Source: Microbulbifer sp. YPW16 (GTDB taxonomy: Bacteria > Pseudomonadota > Gammaproteobacteria > Pseudomonadales > Cellvibrionaceae). Taken from it: a stretch of 64,000 bases of DNA. This document shows positions 1-9,502 of the stretch, piece after piece. A model generated the notes under the pieces. It was not told the DNA's origin. It searched no databases and saw only the letters and a program-made list of their open reading frames with translations. Numbering within the stretch: position 1 is the first letter of the stretch; each line of letters begins with the position of its first letter. The stretch is from NCBI RefSeq assembly GCF_021290385.1, contig NZ_CP089928.1, forward strand, positions 1,224,501-1,288,500, given 5' to 3'. The translations under genes were made by a program, and so were the position numbers.

Positions 1-25
1 CCCGGCCAGCGTTGTTGGCTAAATA

Positions 26-1462
26 TCACTCAATCTCTTTAATCCGCATCGAGCTGGTGTGACCACCGACATTAAGCCGCTCACCCTGGGTAATCAGGAT
101 TCGCTGGCCCTTCTGCAGGTCGACCCGGGAACTCAGGACTTCGATAATCGACTCGGTCAGGTGGCCGAGAGGTACCGGAGCCGGATCGAATTCCGCCGGC
201 TCTACCCCGCGCAACAGCACCAACTGGCGCGCGACGCGCGGGTGACGGGTCAGGGCGTAGATCGGCAGGCGCGTGGTGGCCCGCGACATGAGACGCGGCG
301 TGCGGCCGGATTCCGTCAGCGCGGCGATCGCACACAGGTTCTCAACCCGCGCCGCCGCGTCGATGGCGGCCTGGGCAATCACGGTATCAATACGCTCGGA
401 CGCCCCCCGCTCTACCGCCGGGCGCGGCACGCTGCCCAGGTATTGCTCCGCACCCACGATCACCTCGGCCATGGACTCCACTGCGGCTACCGGGAAATCA
501 CCCGCAGCAGTCTCTCCCGAGAGCATCACCGCGTCAGTGCCATCCAGCACCGCATTGGCCACGTCCATGACCTCGGCCCGCGTGGGCGTGGGGCTGGTAA
601 TCATGGATTCCATCATCTGCGTCGCGGTGATCACACCACGGTTCAGGGCATTGGCACGGTTGATCAGTTTCTTCTGCACGCCGATCAGTGCCGGGTCGCC
701 AATCTCCACACCCAGGTCACCACGAGCCACCATGATCACGTCGGCGGCCAGGATCAGGCTGTCCATGGTGTCGTCATCCGCAACTGCTTCAGCGCGTTCC
801 ACCTTGGCCACGATTGCCGCCTGGCTACCGGCCTCTTCCATTGCGCGGCGGGCGGTTTCCAGGTCTTCCGCACAGCGCGGGAAGCTCACTGCCAGGAAAT
901 CCACGTCCAGCTCAGCCGCCAGCTTGATATCGCGGTAATCCTTCTCCGTCAGTGCCGGCGCGGACAGTCCACCGCCGAGCAGGTTGATGCCCTTGTTGTT
1001 GGAGAGCTTGCCCCCCTGCAACACGCGGCAGAACAGCTTGGTAGGCGTGGCACCGGTCACTTCCAGGCGGATCTTGCCATCGTCCAGCAGCAGGATGTTG
1101 CCGGTCTCGCAGTCCTCGATCAGCGACGGGAAGTCGACACCCACGCGGTGCTCGTCGCCGCCTTCAGGTGGACAGTCCGCATCCAGGGTGAATTCGGCGT
1201 CGTTGTCCAGCCAGACACTGCCGCTGGCAAAGCGCGCGATACGGATTTTGGGCCCCTGCAGGTCACCCAGCACTGCCACCAGGCGGTTCTGCGCGGCCGC
1301 GGCAGCGCGCACTTCCTCGACACGGCGACGATGGTCGTCGGCACTGCCGTGGGAAAAGTTGAGGCGCACCACGTTGACCCCGGCACGGATCATTTCCTCG
1401 ATAACGTGTGGCTTGTCGGTGCCCGGGCCGAGAGTGGCGACGATTTTAGTGTGTCGGATCAT
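26..1462 (-). CDS. pyk: Pyruvate kinase
   Basis: Pyruvate kinase converts phosphoenolpyruvate and ADP to pyruvate and ATP in the cytoplasm. The 478-residue protein begins MIRHTKIVATLGP and carries the family signatures NFSHGS near residue 38, the active-site stretch VAKVERAEA and the MVARGDLGVEIG loop. An in-frame start further upstream at 1615 would add 51 residues that do not resemble the family and would overlap gap, so the ATG at 1462 is chosen. It is the last gene of the pgi-edd-zwf-pgl-eda-gap-pyk operon, 65 bp after gap. Length and motifs fit the PykA (type II) group, but the subtype is inferred. Confidence 0.95.
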   Translation of the reverse strand: MIRHTKIVATLGPGTDKPHVIEEMIRAGVNVVRLNFSHGSADDHRRRVEEVRAAAAAQNRLVAVLGDLQGPKIRIARFASGSVWLDNDAEFTLDADCPPEGGDEHRVGVDFPSLIEDCETGNILLLDDGKIRLEVTGATPTKLFCRVLQGGKLSNNKGINLLGGGLSAPALTEKDYRDIKLAAELDVDFLAVSFPRCAEDLETARRAMEEAGSQAAIVAKVERAEAVADDDTMDSLILAADVIMVARGDLGVEIGDPALIGVQKKLINRANALNRGVITATQMMESMITSPTPTRAEVMDVANAVLDGTDAVMLSGETAAGDFPVAAVESMAEVIVGAEQYLGSVPRPAVERGASERIDTVIAQAAIDAAARVENLCAIAALTESGRTPRLMSRATTRLPIYALTRHPRVARQLVLLRGVEPAEFDPAPVPLGHLTESIIEVLSSRVDLQKGQRILITQGERLNVGGHTSSMRIKEIE

Positions 1463-1527
1463 AAATGGCTGTCGTTCTCTGGAGACTGTTGTTTCCGCTG
1501 CGCGGATATTTTGGAGTTGCCGCCTGC

Positions 1528-2562
1528 TCAGGCAGTTTCTGCGGCAACCCGTTCGAGTTTCAGCGCCTCGGCCATGGCCAGGCTGGTATCCAGCATGCGG
1601 TGCGAGAAGCCCCACTCGTTGTCGTACCAGGCCATCACCTTCACCAGGTTGCCGTTGACCCGGGTATGGTTGGCGTCAAAGTGGCTGGATGCGGTGGTGT
1701 GATTGAAATCCACCGAAACCAGGGGCTGGTCGCAGTATGTCAGTACCCCACCGCTGGCCTCGGCCGCCTGCTGCATAACCTGGTTTACTTCCTCGGCGGT
1801 GGTGTCGCGGCCGGCGATAAACTGGCAGTCCACCAGGGATACATTGCTTACCGGGACCCGCACGGCCATACCGTCCAGGCGCCCTTTCAATTCTGGCAAT
1901 ACCAGGCCCACTGCAGCCGCAGCACCGGTCTTGGTCGGGATCATGTTGTCCGCCGCAGCACGGGCACGGTAGATGTCGGCGTGTACCGCATCCTGGGTAT
2001 TCTGGTCGTTGGTGTAGGCATGCACTGTGGTCATGAAGCCGCGCTCGATACCCAGCTCGCGGTGCAGTGCCTTGGCTACCGGTGCCAGGCAGTTGGTGGT
2101 ACAGGACGCATTGGAAACCACCTTGTGCTCGGCGGTGAGCTTGTCGTCATTAACGCCGTAAACCACGGTCAGGTCCGCATCCTTGGACGGGGCCGAAATC
2201 AAGACAGCCTTGGCACCCGCAGTAATGTGCGCAGAGGCGGCCTCTTTGCCCGTAAAGCGGCCAGTGCATTCCAGCACAAGATCGACGCCCAGTTTCTTCC
2301 ACGGCAGCTGCGCCGGGTCCCGCTCCTGGCATACCTGGATACGGTCGCCGCCAATCAGAAGCGCGTCCCCCTCGACGCTCACCGGCGTATTGAACCGGCC
2401 GTGAATAGTGTCAAACCGCGTCAGGTGCGCATTGGACTCCACCGGCGCGAGATCATTGATGGCCACCAGCTGCACTTTGTCGCTGTAGCCGGATTCGTAA
2501 ATTGCACGGGTGACATTGCGCCCGATGCGGCCATAGCCATTGATCGCAATTCTGATTTTCAT
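1528..2562 (-). CDS. gap: Glyceraldehyde-3-phosphate dehydrogenase, type I
   Basis: This enzyme oxidises and phosphorylates glyceraldehyde-3-phosphate to 1,3-bisphosphoglycerate with NAD. The 344-residue protein has the Rossmann start INGYGRIGR, an acidic Asp37 (INDL) typical of NAD preference, the catalytic Cys154 in SNASCTTNC and the partner His181 in TTVHAYT. It lies in the Entner-Doudoroff operon 70 bp after eda, where it would take the GAP that Eda releases. A short GC hairpin sits in the eda-gap spacer. A GAGG/GGGA-type ribosome site precedes the ATG. Confidence 0.96.
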   Translation of the reverse strand: MKIRIAINGYGRIGRNVTRAIYESGYSDKVQLVAINDLAPVESNAHLTRFDTIHGRFNTPVSVEGDALLIGGDRIQVCQERDPAQLPWKKLGVDLVLECTGRFTGKEAASAHITAGAKAVLISAPSKDADLTVVYGVNDDKLTAEHKVVSNASCTTNCLAPVAKALHRELGIERGFMTTVHAYTNDQNTQDAVHADIYRARAAADNMIPTKTGAAAAVGLVLPELKGRLDGMAVRVPVSNVSLVDCQFIAGRDTTAEEVNQVMQQAAEASGGVLTYCDQPLVSVDFNHTTASSHFDANHTRVNGNLVKVMAWYDNEWGFSHRMLDTSLAMAEALKLERVAAETA

Positions 2563-2606
2563 ATCCCAAGCCTCAATTATTGAACTTATTACTACCGCGT
2601 CTCGCA

Positions 2607-2623
2607 GCGGGGCTGCACCCCGC
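2607..2623 (-). other. Intercistronic GC hairpin between eda and gap
   Basis: A six-base-pair stem (GCGGGG and CCCCGC, five-base loop) lies in the 70-bp spacer between eda and gap. It has no following U-run, so it is unlikely to be a strong terminator. It could stabilise or separate eda and gap transcripts. This is a sequence observation only. Confidence 0.3.
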
Positions 2624-2632
2624 CGTTAATTT

Positions 2633-3265
2633 CTATCCGTTGCCCAGTGCCGCAGCCTCACGCGCCAGCCGCGTAACCTCGTCCCAGTTCTTCTCCTTCA
2701 CCAGGGCCGGTGACGCCATCCAGGAACCGCCCACACACACCACGTTGGCCAGCGCCAGGTAATCCGTCGCATTGCCGGGACCGATGCCACCGGTGGGGCA
2801 GAACTGCACCTGGGGCAGTGGCCCGCCGATGGATTTCAGCATTGGCACACCGCCGGCAGCCTGCGCCGGGAAAAACTTCTGGTACCGATAGCCACGCTCG
2901 TACAGGCGCATGACCTCGGATGGGCTGGCCGCTCCCGGCAGCAGCGGTACCGGGCATTCCGCGGCGGCATCCAGCAGCTTTTCGGTCGTCCCCGGGCTCA
3001 CCATGAAAGTTGCCCCGGCATCCACCGAACGGCGAATGTCCTCCGCACTCATCACGGTGCCTGTGCCCACATGGGCATCCGGCAGGTGTTTGGCGATTTC
3101 CTCTACCGCCGCAAGGGCAGCTTTGGTGCGCAGGGTTACCTCGAGCACATTCAGGCCACCCTCAACCAGGGCCTGGGCCAGGGGCAGTGCCTCTTTGGCG
3201 TCGTCGATGACCAGTACCGGCACGACACCCGCCTGCGCCAGCACTTCTCCTAATTTGTTCTGCAT
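2633..3265 (-). CDS. eda: 2-dehydro-3-deoxy-6-phosphogluconate (KDPG) aldolase
   Basis: Eda splits KDPG to pyruvate and glyceraldehyde-3-phosphate, the last committed step of the Entner-Doudoroff pathway. The 210-residue protein has the class I aldolase features: Glu42 in LEVTLR, the GTGTVMS loop, the PG-rich stretch LLPGAASPSE and the Schiff-base Lys130 in RYQKFFPAQ. FCPTGGI marks the phosphate-binding strand. It sits between pgl and gap in the operon, so its product GAP is used by the next gene. The ATG at 3265 has GGGATTG upstream. Confidence 0.96.
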   Translation of the reverse strand: MQNKLGEVLAQAGVVPVLVIDDAKEALPLAQALVEGGLNVLEVTLRTKAALAAVEEIAKHLPDAHVGTGTVMSAEDIRRSVDAGATFMVSPGTTEKLLDAAAECPVPLLPGAASPSEVMRLYERGYRYQKFFPAQAAGGVPMLKSIGGPLPQVQFCPTGGIGPGNATDYLALANVVCVGGSWMASPALVKEKNWDEVTRLAREAAALGNG

Positions 3266-3316
3266 TGATCAATCCCAATTTCTGTATCTATCAAATCCAC
3301 CAGATGACCCGGCCAA

Positions 3317-4030
3317 TCAGGGTGCCCAGTAAACCGTGACCGGTTTCCGCCCCTGGCGCAGCACGCTGCGAATCGGCATCTCCAGCTCGTCCGTACCCAG
3401 CAGTGCCTCGCGGTAAACTTTCAGTTTCTCGTCACCGGTAATCAGCAGCTTGATATCCCGCGCCTGCAGGATGGCGGCCAGGCTCAGGGTCATGCGCTCG
3501 GTGTGGCTGCCAGTCACCTCACTCTGCCGCGCGGTAATGGCACGGCAGAGTTCAGCCGCATCCGCATCGAGGGCCTGCTCCAGTCCCGCCGCATGCGGGA
3601 AGAGTGAGGCGGTGTGGCCATCACTTCCCATTCCCAGCAGGCACACGTCAAAAGGACGCGGTAGTTCAGCGTAGGCGCGCTCACAATCGGCCTGCCCTTC
3701 TGCCGCGCTTGTGTGAGCGTTCTTCATGCCCAGGAACGGCGCTTCGGCAGCGTTGTTTTGCAACAGGCTCTTTTCGATAAAAGAGTGGTTACTGCCGCTT
3801 TGCCCGGGCTCTACCCAGCGTTCATCTACCAGGGCCACATTGATCTGGTTCCAGGGCAGCGGCCGCTTTGACAGCGCCTGATAAACCGGCTCCGGTGAAC
3901 TGCCACCGGAGACCAGGAAGGTGGCCTGGCCCTGCTCCTTGATACCCCGCTGCAGGGCGCTGGCACAGTCATTTGCCAGCGCCATCACCAGGCGTTCGCG
4001 ATCCGGATAAAACTTTTCTTCTACCATCAT
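3317..4030 (-). CDS. pgl: 6-phosphogluconolactonase
   Basis: Pgl hydrolyses 6-phosphogluconolactone to 6-phosphogluconate. The 237-residue DevB/SOL-type protein shows the family motifs LVSGGSSP near residue 40, the VDERWVE stretch near residue 70 and LLGMGSDGHTASLFP near residue 131. It lies directly after zwf (58-bp spacer), which supplies its substrate. Two adjacent ATGs at 4030 and 4027 are both possible starts. Confidence 0.95.
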   Translation of the reverse strand: MMVEEKFYPDRERLVMALANDCASALQRGIKEQGQATFLVSGGSSPEPVYQALSKRPLPWNQINVALVDERWVEPGQSGSNHSFIEKSLLQNNAAEAPFLGMKNAHTSAAEGQADCERAYAELPRPFDVCLLGMGSDGHTASLFPHAAGLEQALDADAAELCRAITARQSEVTGSHTERMTLSLAAILQARDIKLLITGDEKLKVYREALLGTDELEMPIRSVLRQGRKPVTVYWAP

Positions 4031-4088
4031 GGCTTGGGGCCCCGATCGGTGTTAATTCAATTGATTTCTGATTTCTATCGGCAAGTGG

Positions 4089-5549
4089 CTACTGGGCGTT
4101 AAACCAGTGCCGCCCGTCCTCCTCGAGCAGCTCGTTGGCAGCCTGTGGCCCCCAACTGCCCGCCCGGTACAGGTCCGGCTGACTATCGGTTTCCCGCCAG
4201 TGATCGATGATCGGGTCGACCCAGGCCCAGGCCGCCGCCACTTCCTCCCGGTGGATAAACAGTGCAGCGTTGTTTGCCGCCGCATCGAGCATCAGGCGCT
4301 TGTAGGCGTCACTCTTGAAGCTGTCGTAGGTTTCGGACAGTGAAAGGTTGAGTTCAGCAGGCTGCAGTTCCATTTCCAGGCTGTCCATTTTCTTGGACAT
4401 GAGCACCAGCTTGATGCTCTCCTCGGGCTGCAGTCGGATCACCAACCGATTCGGGATGACCTTGCCAGCGCTCTCGCCATACACCCGGTGCGAGACATCC
4501 TTGTACTGGATCACAATCTCAGCGCAGCGCTTCTCCATCCGCTTGCCGGTACGGAGGTAAAAGGGCACGCCCGCCCAGCGCCAGTTATCGATATGGGCAC
4601 GGATGGCGACAAATGTTTCTGTATTGCTGGAGGCTGCATCCAGCTCCTCGAGATAACCGGGCACCAGCTGGGTGCCCAGGCCACCGGCCACATACTGGCC
4701 ACGCACGATATTTTCTTCCACCGCTTCGCCAACCAGCGGACGCAGCGCTTCCAGCACCTTGATTTTTTCAGTGCGGATATTTTTCGAGGACATGCTGTTG
4801 GGGGATTCCATCGCAATCAGGCACAGCAGCTGCAACAGGTGGTTCTGCACCATATCCCGCATCGCGCCGGTCTCATCGTAAAAACCGGCACGTCCCTCCA
4901 GGCCCACGGTCTCGGCAATACTGATCTGGATGTGGTCAATAACGCTGGCATCCCACAGGTGTTCGAACAGCACGTTACTGAAGCGCAGTGCCAGCAGGTT
5001 CTGGACCGTTTCCTTCCCGAGGTAATGGTCGATGCGGAAAATATGGTTTTCCGGGAAGTATTCGCCGATCTTGCCGTTGATCTCTGCAGAGGTCTGGGCG
5101 TTATATCCCAGAGGTTTTTCCACCACTACACGCGATTGCTCGTGGATCAGCCCCTTCAGGGAGAGGTTCTCGCAGCAGGGCCCAAAAACAGCAGGCGGGA
5201 TCGCCAGGTAAAACAGACGTACCCGCTCCTCGCCGGCGCCCAGGATGTCACCGAGTTGATCCCACTTGTCGTCCGGCTCAGAAATATCCAGCGCCACTGC
5301 ACGCAACAGGTTGCTGAACGACTTCCATACCGACTCGCTGTACTCCCCGTTGCGCAGGTGGGTCTTCAGGGCCTCACGGGCCAGGTCCAGGTAATTGTCT
5401 ACATCCTCCTGGCGACGGCAGACCGGCAGGATGCGGCTGCCCTCGGCCAGGCCCCCTTCCAGGTGTGCACGGTAAAGGGCCGGAATCAGCTTGCGCAGGG
5501 CCAGGTCGCCCACACCGCCAAACAACACCAAGTCAAAAGGATTATTCAT
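4089..5549 (-). CDS. zwf: Glucose-6-phosphate 1-dehydrogenase
   Basis: Zwf oxidises glucose-6-phosphate to 6-phosphogluconolactone with reduction of NAD(P). The 486-residue protein has the N-terminal dinucleotide motif GGVGDLALRK (residues 11-20), EKPLG near residue 144 and the substrate-binding RIDHYLGKE (172-180). The Val in the first motif, where many enzymes have Ser, is also seen in pseudomonad-type enzymes. It lies between edd and pgl. Cofactor preference cannot be read from these motifs. Confidence 0.96.
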   Translation of the reverse strand: MNNPFDLVLFGGVGDLALRKLIPALYRAHLEGGLAEGSRILPVCRRQEDVDNYLDLAREALKTHLRNGEYSESVWKSFSNLLRAVALDISEPDDKWDQLGDILGAGEERVRLFYLAIPPAVFGPCCENLSLKGLIHEQSRVVVEKPLGYNAQTSAEINGKIGEYFPENHIFRIDHYLGKETVQNLLALRFSNVLFEHLWDASVIDHIQISIAETVGLEGRAGFYDETGAMRDMVQNHLLQLLCLIAMESPNSMSSKNIRTEKIKVLEALRPLVGEAVEENIVRGQYVAGGLGTQLVPGYLEELDAASSNTETFVAIRAHIDNWRWAGVPFYLRTGKRMEKRCAEIVIQYKDVSHRVYGESAGKVIPNRLVIRLQPEESIKLVLMSKKMDSLEMELQPAELNLSLSETYDSFKSDAYKRLMLDAAANNAALFIHREEVAAAWAWVDPIIDHWRETDSQPDLYRAGSWGPQAANELLEEDGRHWFNAQ

Positions 5550-5621
5550 GTCTCTTGCTCTGCCATCCTGTAAGAGTTTTTGAGCCCCACGTTAAAAAGC
5601 TCCGTGACGTCTTGGCGCCGG

Positions 5622-7439
5622 TTAGTAGAGAACGCTCGCGCCGCTTTCCGCGCCGCTGGCGAGGGCCCGCAGGTTGTTAAAGAGTTCGCGCCCCATACCC
5701 CGGCCATTTGCACTCAGGTCGTGCTCTGCCGGCTCCCGCGCGGCCAGCTCGGCGTCGTCTACATGCACCTGCAGCACACCGGCCTCGGAATCCAGCTCAA
5801 TGATGTCGCCGTCCTGGATCCTCGCAATCCAGCCGCCATCGGCAGCTTCAGGAGACATGTGGATCGCCGCAGGTACCTTGCCCGATGCGCCGGACATACG
5901 GCCGTCAGTCACCAGCGCCACCTTGAAACCGCGATCCTGCAATACACCCAGGGTCGGGGTCAGCTTGTGCAGTTCCGGCATACCATTGGCCTGGGGGCCC
6001 TGGAAGCGGACCACCGCGACAAAATCCCTTTCCAGCTCACCGGCCTTGAAACGTTCCAGCAATTCGTCCTGGCTGTTCATGACGATAGCCGGCGCCTTTA
6101 CTTTCAGCTGGTCATTCTTGAGGGCGGACACCTTGATGACACTGCGGCCGATATTGCCTTCAAGCAGCTGCAGGCCGCCGTGATGGGAGAACGGGTCGCT
6201 GACCGGGCGGATGATGTCCGGATTACCGGTTTCCTCGACCGTCGGGCGCCAGACCACATCGGTCTTGTCATCGTTAAGGAAGGGGTCGTGGCAGTAAGGC
6301 TTCAGCCCGGAGTTGCCCAGTACTGTGTGTACATCATTGTGCAGCAGGCCGGCGCTGAGTAATTCGCGGATCAGGAACTGCATACCACCGGCAGCGGCGA
6401 AGTGGTTGATGTCCGCCACACCATTCGGGTAGACGTGGCACATGAGTGGCACCACGTCGGACAGCTCGGCCATATCCTGCCAGGTGATCTGGATACCGGC
6501 AGCGCGCGCCATCGCCACCAGGTGCAAGGTATGGTTGGTGGAGCCACCGGTGGCAAGCAGCCCGACGATACCGTTGACGAACGTCTTCTCGCTGAGGATT
6601 TTCGCAATCGGGGTATGCTGGCTCGGCTCGGTGATGTTTACCAGCTGCTTCACTGCCGCATCGTTCAGTGCGTTGCGCAGCTCCGTGCCCGGATTGACAA
6701 ATGAGCTGCCCGGCAGCTGCAGCCCCATGATCTCCACCAGCATCTGGTTGCTGTTGGCGGTCCCATAGAAGGTGCAGGTACCGGGACTGTGGTAGGAGGC
6801 ACTCTCGGCCTCCAGCAGTTCCTCGCGGCCCACCTTGCCCTCGGCGTACAACTGCCGCACCCGGGCCTTCTCCGGATTGGGGAGCCCGGAAGGCATGGGA
6901 CCCGCCGGGACAAATATCGCCGGCAGGTGGCCAAAGGCCAATGCACCGATCACCAGCCCGGGGACAATCTTGTCGCAGATGCCCAGGTACATGCTGCCTT
7001 CAAAGACATCATGCGACAGCGCAATGGCCGTGGCCATGGCGATGACATCCCGGGAAAACAGGCTCAGCTCCATCCCGGTGCGTCCCTGGGTCACACCGTC
7101 ACACATGGCGGGCACACCACCCGCCACCTGCGCGGTAGCACCGTTGCGCGCCGCGGCCTGTTTCAGCAGGTCGGGATAGGCACCATAGGGTTGGTGTGCC
7201 GAAAGCATGTCATTGTAGGCGTTGACGATTGCCAGGTTGGGACCGCGGCCAGAGGCAATCAGGTTCTTTTCTTCCTGGCTGGAAGCCGCGATCGCGTGCG
7301 CCAGGTTACCGCAGGAAAGGTGGCTGGCCGCCCGCCCCTGGATATGCGACTTTTCGACCTGCGCCAGATATTCCGCGCGGGTCTGTTCGCTCCGCTCGAT
7401 GATTCGCTCGGTAACCGCTTGAACCTTGCTGTGTACCAT
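5622..7439 (-). CDS. edd: Phosphogluconate dehydratase
   Basis: Edd dehydrates 6-phosphogluconate to KDPG. The 605-residue length is typical for Edd of the IlvD/Edd iron-sulfur family. Visible signatures are [13 protein letters not shown] near residue 72, [19 protein letters not shown] near residue 308 and [12 protein letters not shown] in the C-terminal half. It is the second gene of the operon, only 22 bp after pgi and ahead of zwf. Fe-S dependence is family knowledge. The Edd rather than IlvD assignment rests on length and on the neighbouring eda and zwf. Confidence 0.96.
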   Translation of the reverse strand: MVHSKVQAVTERIIERSEQTRAEYLAQVEKSHIQGRAASHLSCGNLAHAIAASSQEEKNLIASGRGPNLAIVNAYNDMLSAHQPYGAYPDLLKQAAARNGATAQVAGGVPAMCDGVTQGRTGMELSLFSRDVIAMATAIALSHDVFEGSMYLGICDKIVPGLVIGALAFGHLPAIFVPAGPMPSGLPNPEKARVRQLYAEGKVGREELLEAESASYHSPGTCTFYGTANSNQMLVEIMGLQLPGSSFVNPGTELRNALNDAAVKQLVNITEPSQHTPIAKILSEKTFVNGIVGLLATGGSTNHTLHLVAMARAAGIQITWQDMAELSDVVPLMCHVYPNGVADINHFAAAGGMQFLIRELLSAGLLHNDVHTVLGNSGLKPYCHDPFLNDDKTDVVWRPTVEETGNPDIIRPVSDPFSHHGGLQLLEGNIGRSVIKVSALKNDQLKVKAPAIVMNSQDELLERFKAGELERDFVAVVRFQGPQANGMPELHKLTPTLGVLQDRGFKVALVTDGRMSGASGKVPAAIHMSPEAADGGWIARIQDGDIIELDSEAGVLQVHVDDAELAAREPAEHDLSANGRGMGRELFNNLRALASGAESGASVLY

Positions 7440-7462
7440 AAACTTTCTGCTCTATTGTGTAT

Positions 7463-9127
7463 TTACCCGGCAAACTCCCGGGCTTCACTCCCCGGGTTCG
7501 CCCGCCGGTAGTACTCGATCAGGCGCGCGGTGGAACTGTCCTCACCGGCCAGGTCACCACTCCGTAACTTCGGTTGTAGTGCCGATGCCAGGCCTTTACC
7601 CAGTTCCACGCCCCACTGGTCGAAAGAATAAATTTGCAGCACAACACCCTGGGCAAAAATCTTGTGCTCGTAAAGTGCAACCAGAGCCCCCAGAGACTGC
7701 GGATCCAGCCCGCGCAGCAGCACGGTGTTGCTCGGCCGATTCCCGCGGTGCTCTTTAAAGGGCACCAGTTCTTCCACCTGTTGGGCCGGAAGCCCCTTTT
7801 CACCCAGCTCGGCAGCCACCTGCTCGCGATTCACACCGGTCATCAGGGCCTGGCTCTGCGCAAACATATTGGCCAGCAGGATTTCGTGGTGCGCCCCGAG
7901 ACTGTGCCCGGGCCGTGTGCTCCCAATAAAGTCAGCGGGAACCACTTCCGGGCTCTGGTGCAGGTACTGGTAAAAAGCGTGCTGGCCGTTGATGCCGAGC
8001 TGTCCCCATATTAGGGGGCCGGTGGTGTAAGCCGCCTCCTCCCCCGTTCTGGTAGTAGATTTACCGTTACTTTCCATCTCCGCCTGCTGCAGGTACGCCG
8101 GCAACATGTGCAGCGCCTGCTCGTAGGGCAATACCGCCTGGGCGGGCCAGCCCATAAAAGTGCAGTTCCACAAACTCACCAGCGCCATCAGCACCGGCGC
8201 ATTCTCTGCCAGCGGCGCCTGCCGGAAGTGCCGGTCCATACTTGCCGCACCATCCAGCACTGCACGGAACCCACCAAAGCCGACCGCAATCGCCAGCGGC
8301 AGGCCGATGGCGGACCAGAGCGAGAAGCGCCCACCAACCCAGTCCCAGAACCGGAAGGTAAACCTGTCAGGGATACCGAATTCCCGTGCCCTGTCCGGGC
8401 TCGCTGTCACCGCCACAAAGTGGCGCCGCAACAGCTCCGCCTCGGGTGCCAGCTCGCCGAGCCAGGCCAGTGCACTGCGCGCATTGGTCAGTGTCTCGAC
8501 GGTGGTGAAAGTTTTTGATGACACCAGGAACAGTGTGGTCTCCGGTCGCAACCCCTCCAGCGTGTTTTCCAGCTGGGCGCCGTCTACGTTGGAGACGAAA
8601 TGAACCCGGATCTTGCCCTGCCAGTATGGCCTGAGCGCTTCCACCGCCATCTGTGGCCCCAGGTGCGACCCCCCAACCCCAAGATTCACCACATCGGTAA
8701 CAGGAGAGCCGCCGCATCCGCGAATGTCGCCATTATGTAGTAAATTTACAAACTCTTTCAAGCGTGCCAGCTCCGCCTCGACCTGGCTGCTCACATTTTG
8801 ACCATCAACTGTGACAGACGGCCCTGCAGAACCCCGCAGGGCCGTGTGCAGTACCGGGCGTCCCTCGGTGCGATTGATCGGCTCGCCGGCAAACATTGCT
8901 TCCCGCCAGTCTTCCAGGCCGGTCTCGCGCGCGAGCTCCAGCAGCGCCTGTAGCACCTGCTCATCGATGAAGTTCTTGGAGTAATCAAGCAGGAAGTGCG
9001 GTGTTTCCAGCGAGTAACGGTCGGCACGCGACGGATCCCGGGCAAACATCTGCGCCAGTTTCCGCTGCTTCATTTCCCCCGCGAGCACCTGCAGTTTGTG
9101 CCAGACCGGCAATGTGGTGATATCCAT
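7463..9127 (-). CDS. pgi: Glucose-6-phosphate isomerase
   Basis: Pgi interconverts fructose-6-phosphate and glucose-6-phosphate. The 554-residue protein has the VGGRFSLWSAIGLP signature, the KSTTRTGEEA stretch near residue 360, GINGQHAFYQ near residue 385 and the C-terminal SFDQWGVELGK motif. It heads the seven-gene operon. Its ATG at 9127 has an AGGGGGC ribosome site. The 16-bp palindrome at 9246-9261, 118 bp upstream, is the likely control site. In this arrangement Pgi lets Fru-6-P made from amino sugars enter the Entner-Doudoroff route. Confidence 0.97.
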   Translation of the reverse strand: MDITTLPVWHKLQVLAGEMKQRKLAQMFARDPSRADRYSLETPHFLLDYSKNFIDEQVLQALLELARETGLEDWREAMFAGEPINRTEGRPVLHTALRGSAGPSVTVDGQNVSSQVEAELARLKEFVNLLHNGDIRGCGGSPVTDVVNLGVGGSHLGPQMAVEALRPYWQGKIRVHFVSNVDGAQLENTLEGLRPETTLFLVSSKTFTTVETLTNARSALAWLGELAPEAELLRRHFVAVTASPDRAREFGIPDRFTFRFWDWVGGRFSLWSAIGLPLAIAVGFGGFRAVLDGAASMDRHFRQAPLAENAPVLMALVSLWNCTFMGWPAQAVLPYEQALHMLPAYLQQAEMESNGKSTTRTGEEAAYTTGPLIWGQLGINGQHAFYQYLHQSPEVVPADFIGSTRPGHSLGAHHEILLANMFAQSQALMTGVNREQVAAELGEKGLPAQQVEELVPFKEHRGNRPSNTVLLRGLDPQSLGALVALYEHKIFAQGVVLQIYSFDQWGVELGKGLASALQPKLRSGDLAGEDSSTARLIEYYRRANPGSEAREFAG

Positions 9128-9502
9128 GGCTGCCCCCTATTTTCTGTTATCGCCGGCGCCCAGGCCGGGACGGCAATTCTTATTTCCTGGCTGCCACCCT
9201 GGTCGACACGCCGGCATAACCGGGGCGCCAAACGGTCAAAATCCGATGACAACGCTGTCATACTAACCGAAACAGAACATCCGCGACAGGCGGTCGGCGC
9301 GTTTTTTGTAGTAATACTTCACAAAGCCGGCAGGCCCATCGCCGACACTGCTCCCGGTCCTCGCCGTGGGCACACAACCCTTCAAAGCCGTGCACGCGAA
9401 GCACCCGGGAATTGCTGGTAGACTGGGACGATACGCCGCCTGAGAGGGAAGGCCCCGGAATGGAAGTCCCGGCAACCGGGACCAAGGACAAGACCGCCGC
9501 CA
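9128..9502. other. Divergent intergenic region pgi / lacI-family gene
   Basis: This 375-bp spacer separates the divergently transcribed pgi operon and the LacI-family gene. It contains one clear element, the palindrome at 9246-9261. I found no convincing sigma-70 hexamer pair on either strand and no coding sequence. Confidence 0.6.
9246..9261. promoter_or_regulatory. LacI-type operator, copy 1 (ATGACAACGCTGTCAT)
   Basis: A 16-bp inverted repeat (7 of 8 half-site positions match) with a CG dinucleotide at the dyad, typical of LacI-family operators. Its exact reverse complement occurs at 15433-15448 upstream of nagK. It lies 118 bp from pgi and 241 bp from the lacI-family gene, so it could control both. 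Binding by the adjacent regulator is inference. Confidence 0.8.

Noticed and set aside
59..1702. Long plus-strand open frame opposite pyk and gap
   Set aside because: It is a shadow of high-GC genes on the minus strand; the protein has no family resemblance and crosses the pyk start.
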